Shown here one piece after another: positions 33,257 through 36,114 of a DNA stretch of 36,114 bases. The notes beneath the pieces were generated by a model. The model made no database searches. It saw only the letters and a list, made by a program, of their open reading frames with translations, and was not told the DNA's origin. The position numbers were made by a program, and so were the translations under genes. Source of the DNA: Desulfohalobiaceae bacterium (GTDB taxonomy: Bacteria > Desulfobacterota > Desulfovibrionia > Desulfovibrionales > Desulfothermaceae); the NCBI GenBank assembly GCA_021737615.1, contig JAIPDR010000009.1:1-36114 (forward strand). Reading direction: 5' to 3'. Each line of letters starts with the position of its first letter. Position 1 is the stretch's first letter.

Positions 33257-34648
33257 CTACTCTTTCCTGAGGATGACCACTTCAACCTGCATGTCTTCAG
33301 GGGCTGCTTCCCAATAGAGCTGGATGTTCTGGTGTCTTTGCACGAACTCCCAGAGGTTGTGCTCTCTATCTATCCTGAAATAATAAGAATTTGGCCTTCT
33401 AGGCAAGCCTGGGGGCGGGACCTTGCTCTGCTCCAGGGGCACCCCGGGCAGAGCCCTGGCCGCCAGGGTCGGCATCTGCTCAATAGAACAAAGCTTGGCA
33501 ATGTTGCTCACAGCGCGCAGGATAGAGGCCTCGGCCTGCTCGCTGCGTATGATCAGATAGAATACATTTCTTCTGTCCAGGGCCTTTGGAGGCACCTCTC
33601 CCTGAAAGCCGTCTTCCACCCGGGTCAATCTTATGACATGCTCCGGCCCGATTATTATCTCGTTCAACAATTCGCTGATCAATGTCCCGGCCTGGTTGAA
33701 ACATTCCGAAAGTCGACCGTGGTCATAGGCAGGCAACAGGGAAATATTCTCGGATGTTTCTCCAAAGGCGTTGATCCTGTTGGAAAAGGTGCTCAATTCA
33801 CCTATGATCTGCCTCAGAAGGCCGTAGATTGTCCAGGGATGGACCTCCTTGAACTCCAGCAGGTGGTACAAAACAGGAGCGAAGCGGTTCAGCGAGCGCA
33901 GAGCAAGGAGGTACACCATATATTCGTTGTCGAACCCAGTGGTCTGGATTTCCTTGGGGCTCTTGAACTCGTCCAGCTGCCTGCACCTGGATGCGATCTG
34001 GTCCCGGATGTTCTTGATTACCTTGAAAAGGGTGTCCGAACCGCTCAAACAAAGCACCGGAGGTATAAAGTCCTTGTCCAAAACCACTTCCTGGCCTTCT
34101 CTGGCCAGTCGAGCCACCGGAAGCAGGTGGTAGTTTGGCAGTTGCTCTACCTCGTCCTCCCAGAATATCTTCAAGAGGTAGCTCATTTTTCTTATATAGG
34201 CCTTGGGCCCTCCAGCATAGGCATCGCTGCACACTTCCGGGTCCTCGGCCACCACCAGTCTGGACGCATACTCCCCCAGCTGCTCCTTTTCCTGGAATAC
34301 TTGGGCATTGTTGGCCGCAGGATCGAACTTGCGCATTCCCAGATAGACGGTAAACGGCTTTTCGTCATCGATCCAGGCCTGTTCGAAGGAACGGCTCTGC
34401 AGGAAAGCATTGCCCGGAAACTCAACCCAGGAACCGTCCTGGAAAAGCAACTCGGCCTTATCCATATCGAAAATCCTGTTGTTCAGGGCTTCCTGCTGGA
34501 TTTCAGATCTGACCAGCCCCCATCTAGAGGGCTGGTTATAGGTATTGACGGGATAGAGTAAGGAATGAAAGTATTGTTCGAGCTGCTGGTAATGCTGGGG
34601 CTGCAGAAACAGTCCCTGATGCCAGTAGATTGGTCTTCTTGACTTCAA
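33257..34648 (-). CDS. tssK: TssK baseplate-membrane connector, probable TTG start
   Basis: 463 residues from the TTG at 34648. The N-terminal PIYWHQGLFLQPQHYQQLEQYF is the classic TssK signature, and the C terminus has the LPRRPNSYYFRIDREHNLWEFVQRHQNIQLYWEA segment. TssK links the baseplate wedge to the TssL-TssM membrane complex. No ATG exists in the right place. The TTG overlaps the tssJ stop and is preceded by GGGGAG (34654-34659) at a five-base spacing, whereas an upstream TTG at 34708 has no ribosome site and would add 20 residues overlapping tssJ. Confidence 0.9.
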   Translation of the reverse strand: MKSRRPIYWHQGLFLQPQHYQQLEQYFHSLLYPVNTYNQPSRWGLVRSEIQQEALNNRIFDMDKAELLFQDGSWVEFPGNAFLQSRSFEQAWIDDEKPFTVYLGMRKFDPAANNAQVFQEKEQLGEYASRLVVAEDPEVCSDAYAGGPKAYIRKMSYLLKIFWEDEVEQLPNYHLLPVARLAREGQEVVLDKDFIPPVLCLSGSDTLFKVIKNIRDQIASRCRQLDEFKSPKEIQTTGFDNEYMVYLLALRSLNRFAPVLYHLLEFKEVHPWTIYGLLRQIIGELSTFSNRINAFGETSENISLLPAYDHGRLSECFNQAGTLISELLNEIIIGPEHVIRLTRVEDGFQGEVPPKALDRRNVFYLIIRSEQAEASILRAVSNIAKLCSIEQMPTLAARALPGVPLEQSKVPPPGLPRRPNSYYFRIDREHNLWEFVQRHQNIQLYWEAAPEDMQVEVVILRKE

Positions 34649-35214
34649 AATGTCTCCCCTTCCATGTTCACGATTCCATAGGGCCCCAGGCTCAGCTTTA
34701 TCCTGCAATTTGAAACAACCGCACTCTTTTTCTTAAAAAACCAGCCCTCTTTAACGTATTCAACCGGTATTTCATACATCCTGTAAGCGTTCTGAGAATC
34801 AAGTTCAAAATATCCGGCAACAATCCCGATCCATTGAGCGTTTTTCGCCCTGTCCAGGACCAGCGTCTTCTTTTCCCCCGGATTAACGATAACCATCTGC
34901 GTATCAACGCAACCGGGCAGGGATAATTTGTTCAATTCGTCTTCCTGGCCTGGCCATTGCAACAGTTTTTTTATCCCTGATTCACTCTGGATGATTCGTT
35001 TCATTCCCTCGGAATCCTGAAACTGGTAAATGCCCAGGAGGATGGTGTGGGCCTGACCGCCATACATATTCAACCCGGAATCAGCCTGGTATTGAAACTC
35101 CAGGGCCTCTGACTTGTATTGCCTGTCGGGTTGGGGCAGAGGGTCTTTGTTCTTTGCACTGCAGCCCGAAAACGCCACAAGTATGAGAAGACAAAAAAAA
35201 TAACGTAATGTCAT
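34645..35214 (-). CDS. tssJ: TssJ outer-membrane lipoprotein
   Basis: 189 residues starting at ATG 35214, with GAGGA five bases upstream (a TTG at 35226 has no site). A signal peptide with lipobox FSGC places the acylated cysteine at residue 18. The mature part resembles TssJ: a loop with LLGIYQFQDSEGM, then PGEKKTLVLDRAKNAQWIGIVAGYFELD and the final SNCRIKLSLGPYGIVNMEG. TssJ sits in the outer membrane and binds the TssM periplasmic domain. It is the first gene of the T6SS operon, so its upstream region should hold the promoter. The -3 residue of the lipobox is Phe, less usual than Leu. Confidence 0.92.
   Translation of the reverse strand: MTLRYFFCLLILVAFSGCSAKNKDPLPQPDRQYKSEALEFQYQADSGLNMYGGQAHTILLGIYQFQDSEGMKRIIQSESGIKKLLQWPGQEDELNKLSLPGCVDTQMVIVNPGEKKTLVLDRAKNAQWIGIVAGYFELDSQNAYRMYEIPVEYVKEGWFFKKKSAVVSNCRIKLSLGPYGIVNMEGETF
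34654..34659 (-). promoter_or_regulatory. Shine-Dalgarno of tssK inside the end of tssJ
   Basis: GGGGAG lies five bases before the TTG at 34648 and within the last codons of tssJ. It supports a TTG start with overlapping stop and start, implying coupled translation of tssJ and tssK. Confidence 0.6.
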
Positions 35215-35427
35215 AAGGTTCCTCAAAAAATATGGTTAAGGGCCATGTCTTGCCCAAAGGACAAAAAAATTCCCTGGTGAGGCCGGAGATACGGATCAGG
35301 TAAGAATTTGACTCAGAAAAAAACTTTTCTGAAGGTCCTGCTTCTTCTGGTGCCAGCGGCCTGTCGGCGGTAAAATGAACATGTTCCGCTCTAGCTGCTT
35401 TTTTTTTAGGGCAAGACCCAACTCTGA

Positions 35428-35443
35428 TTGCAAAAAAATGCAA
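35428..35443. promoter_or_regulatory. Palindromic site 2 (operator-like)
   Basis: TTGCA-N6-TGCAA with an all-A spacer. Its 14-base core (35429-35442) differs at one position from the core of the palindrome at 35539-35552. Centre-to-centre distance is 110 bases, about 10.5 helical turns. The A-tract could also be intrinsically bent DNA. Confidence 0.45.
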
Positions 35444-35534
35444 CAAGCGATCTGTCCTGTGAGGCTGGCTACAGAAAATTCGAAACTGCAAGATAAGATC
35501 TTTAAATATATACTGAGATTTAAAGATATTGCCC

Positions 35535-35556
35535 TAAATGCAAAAAATTGCATTTA
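35535..35556. promoter_or_regulatory. Palindromic site 1, perfect 9-bp arms
   Basis: TAAATGCAA-AAAA-TTGCATTTA is a perfect inverted repeat of 22 bases. It lies about 24 bases downstream of the predicted -10 box (35580-35585), a position typical of a repressor operator. Confidence 0.55.
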
Positions 35557-35579
35557 TTGGTCTGTATTTTGTAAAAGGG

Positions 35580-35608
35580 AAGATATCTTTCAGTCCTTGA
35601 AATGTCAA
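35580..35608 (-). promoter_or_regulatory. Sigma-70-like promoter for the T6SS operon
   Basis: On the minus strand TTGACA (35603-35608) is separated by exactly 17 bases from TATCTT (35580-35585): a perfect -35 and a 4-of-6 -10 match. Transcription would start near 35572, leaving a leader of about 360 bases before tssJ. No competing better promoter was seen on the minus strand of this gap. Confidence 0.55.
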
Positions 35609-35857
35609 CAAAACTCGAAATCTCCGGGTCTGACAGCCTATGGCTCGGATTCTTTTAGAAACCTGCTCCTTGCAGCACTTTCTGATTATAGGATGGGAAG
35701 CAATTAAGATGAAAGATATCTCGAAGATCGAGTATCGGAACCGGATCGGCAAGAGGTCCTGGAGCTGATTTTTCACCCCAGACCGGATCTGTTTCCAGGA
35801 GGGGATGAATACTCTCCGCTTTATCCCCAGGAAGAAAGGCTACGGACAGTATCTGGA

Positions 35858-36114
35858 TCAGTTCGAGGAGTGCCCGGATTCATCATCCCCGCAGAACTGA
35901 TAGCCTGCCCCCCGTACGCTTTTGATGAAGACCGGGTGCTTGGGATCGTCTTCAAAATACTTGCGCAGCCTGGCAATGAAGATATCCACGGTTCTGGTTT
36001 CCACCTCGGCCTGGATGCCCCAGACGTTTTCCAGGAGGTATTTCCTGCTCACGATGGTCCCCTGATGCTCGACCAGACACTTCAGGAGCATGGCCTCCCT
36101 GGGGGTTAACTGAA
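35858..36114 (-). CDS. C-terminal end of OmpR/PhoB-type response regulator (cut by right edge)
   Basis: The frame is open to the window edge. It gives QLTPREAMLLKCLVEHQG at the start of the visible part, then VSRKYLLENVWGIQAEVETRTVDIFIARLRKYFEDD and IKSVRGAGYQF. This is a complete trans_reg_C winged helix: the VW at the recognition region, RTVD and R-GAGY-F are diagnostic. The receiver domain with the phospho-acceptor Asp lies outside the window. It should bind DNA tandem repeats and activate or repress transcription. It is transcribed toward the T6SS promoter region (about 250 bases between its stop and the predicted -35), so it might control the T6SS operon. That is inference from position. 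Confidence 0.93.
   Translation of the reverse strand, partial: QLTPREAMLLKCLVEHQGTIVSRKYLLENVWGIQAEVETRTVDIFIARLRKYFEDDPKHPVFIKSVRGAGYQFCGDDESGHSSN

Larger units (their letters stand above)
35215..35857. other. Long intergenic region upstream of T6SS
   Basis: 643 bases without a convincing gene, AT-rich in the middle. It holds the minus-strand promoter and two related palindromes listed separately. Two open frames (35375-35707 plus strand, 35296-35553 minus strand) have no ribosome site and no recognisable family, so they are not called. The plus-strand frame from 35708 is protein-like for its first 50 codons and may be a gene remnant. Confidence 0.6.

Noticed and set aside
33332-34561. 409-codon plus-strand frame opposite tssK
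   Set aside because: Antisense shadow of tssK; its translation shows no family motif.
35296-35553. 85-codon minus-strand frame in the tssJ leader
   Set aside because: Starts inside the palindrome, no ribosome site, no recognisable family.
35215-35700. Possible sigma-54 promoter because TTGCA elements are present
   Set aside because: No GG element at the required distance (GG-N10-GC) upstream of any TTGCA on the minus strand.
35375-35707. 110-codon plus-strand frame in the promoter region
   Set aside because: No ribosome site, runs through both palindromes and the promoter, composition not protein-like.

Overview
The window is a large accessory region from a Gram-negative bacterium. Lipoprotein and Sec signals, a complete trans-envelope type VI secretion system (T6SS), moderately high GC, and the DUF2169/pentapeptide/DUF3540/DUF4150 tip module all fit a Desulfobacterota-like (sulfate-reducer type) or related proteobacterial genome. 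The taxonomic guess is an inference from gene content, not from a marker gene. No rRNA, tRNA, CRISPR array, transposase or integrase was seen.

Left block (1-6858). After the 3' end of an unidentified gene (1-102), four plus-strand genes are tightly packed. They encode an 810-residue major facilitator (MFS) transporter preceded by two extracytoplasmic sensor-like segments, a DapF-like cofactor-independent epimerase/racemase that keeps both catalytic cysteines but has altered substrate-site residues, a roughly 535-residue protein I do not recognise, and an exported ABC-type substrate-binding protein (PF04392 type) with no permease or ATPase beside it. A convergent STAS-domain anti-anti-sigma-like gene follows. 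The first three genes abut or overlap, so they probably form one operon. Racemase, exporter and binding protein together suggest a small-molecule export/sensing system, but no product can be named.

Right block (7008-35214). Twenty consecutive minus-strand genes form one T6SS locus. In transcription order they are tssJ, tssK, tssL, tssM, tagF, tssA, tssB, tssC, hcp (tssD), tssE, tssF, tssG, clpV (tssH), an unknown gene, vgrG (tssI), a DUF2169-pentapeptide protein, a second pentapeptide protein, a DUF3540 protein, a DUF4150 PAAR-like protein and a DUF3467-like protein. All 13 core components are present, plus the repressor TagF and a tip-loading module, but no classical toxin or immunity gene is obvious. 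On the opposite strand, converging on the end of this operon, a plus-strand gene (7008-8567) encodes a diverged TssB-TssC-like sheath protein in a single chain.

Regulation and right edge. Upstream of tssJ lies a 643-base region without a convincing gene. It holds a good sigma-70-like promoter on the minus strand (35580-35608), a perfect 9-bp-arm palindrome just inside the predicted transcript (35535-35556), and a second copy of its 14-base core 110 bases further on (35428-35443). A 13-bp-stem hairpin with an alternative inner pairing lies between hcp and tssE. At the right edge is the DNA-binding end of an OmpR/PhoB-type response regulator (minus strand, cut by the window), a candidate regulator of the locus.
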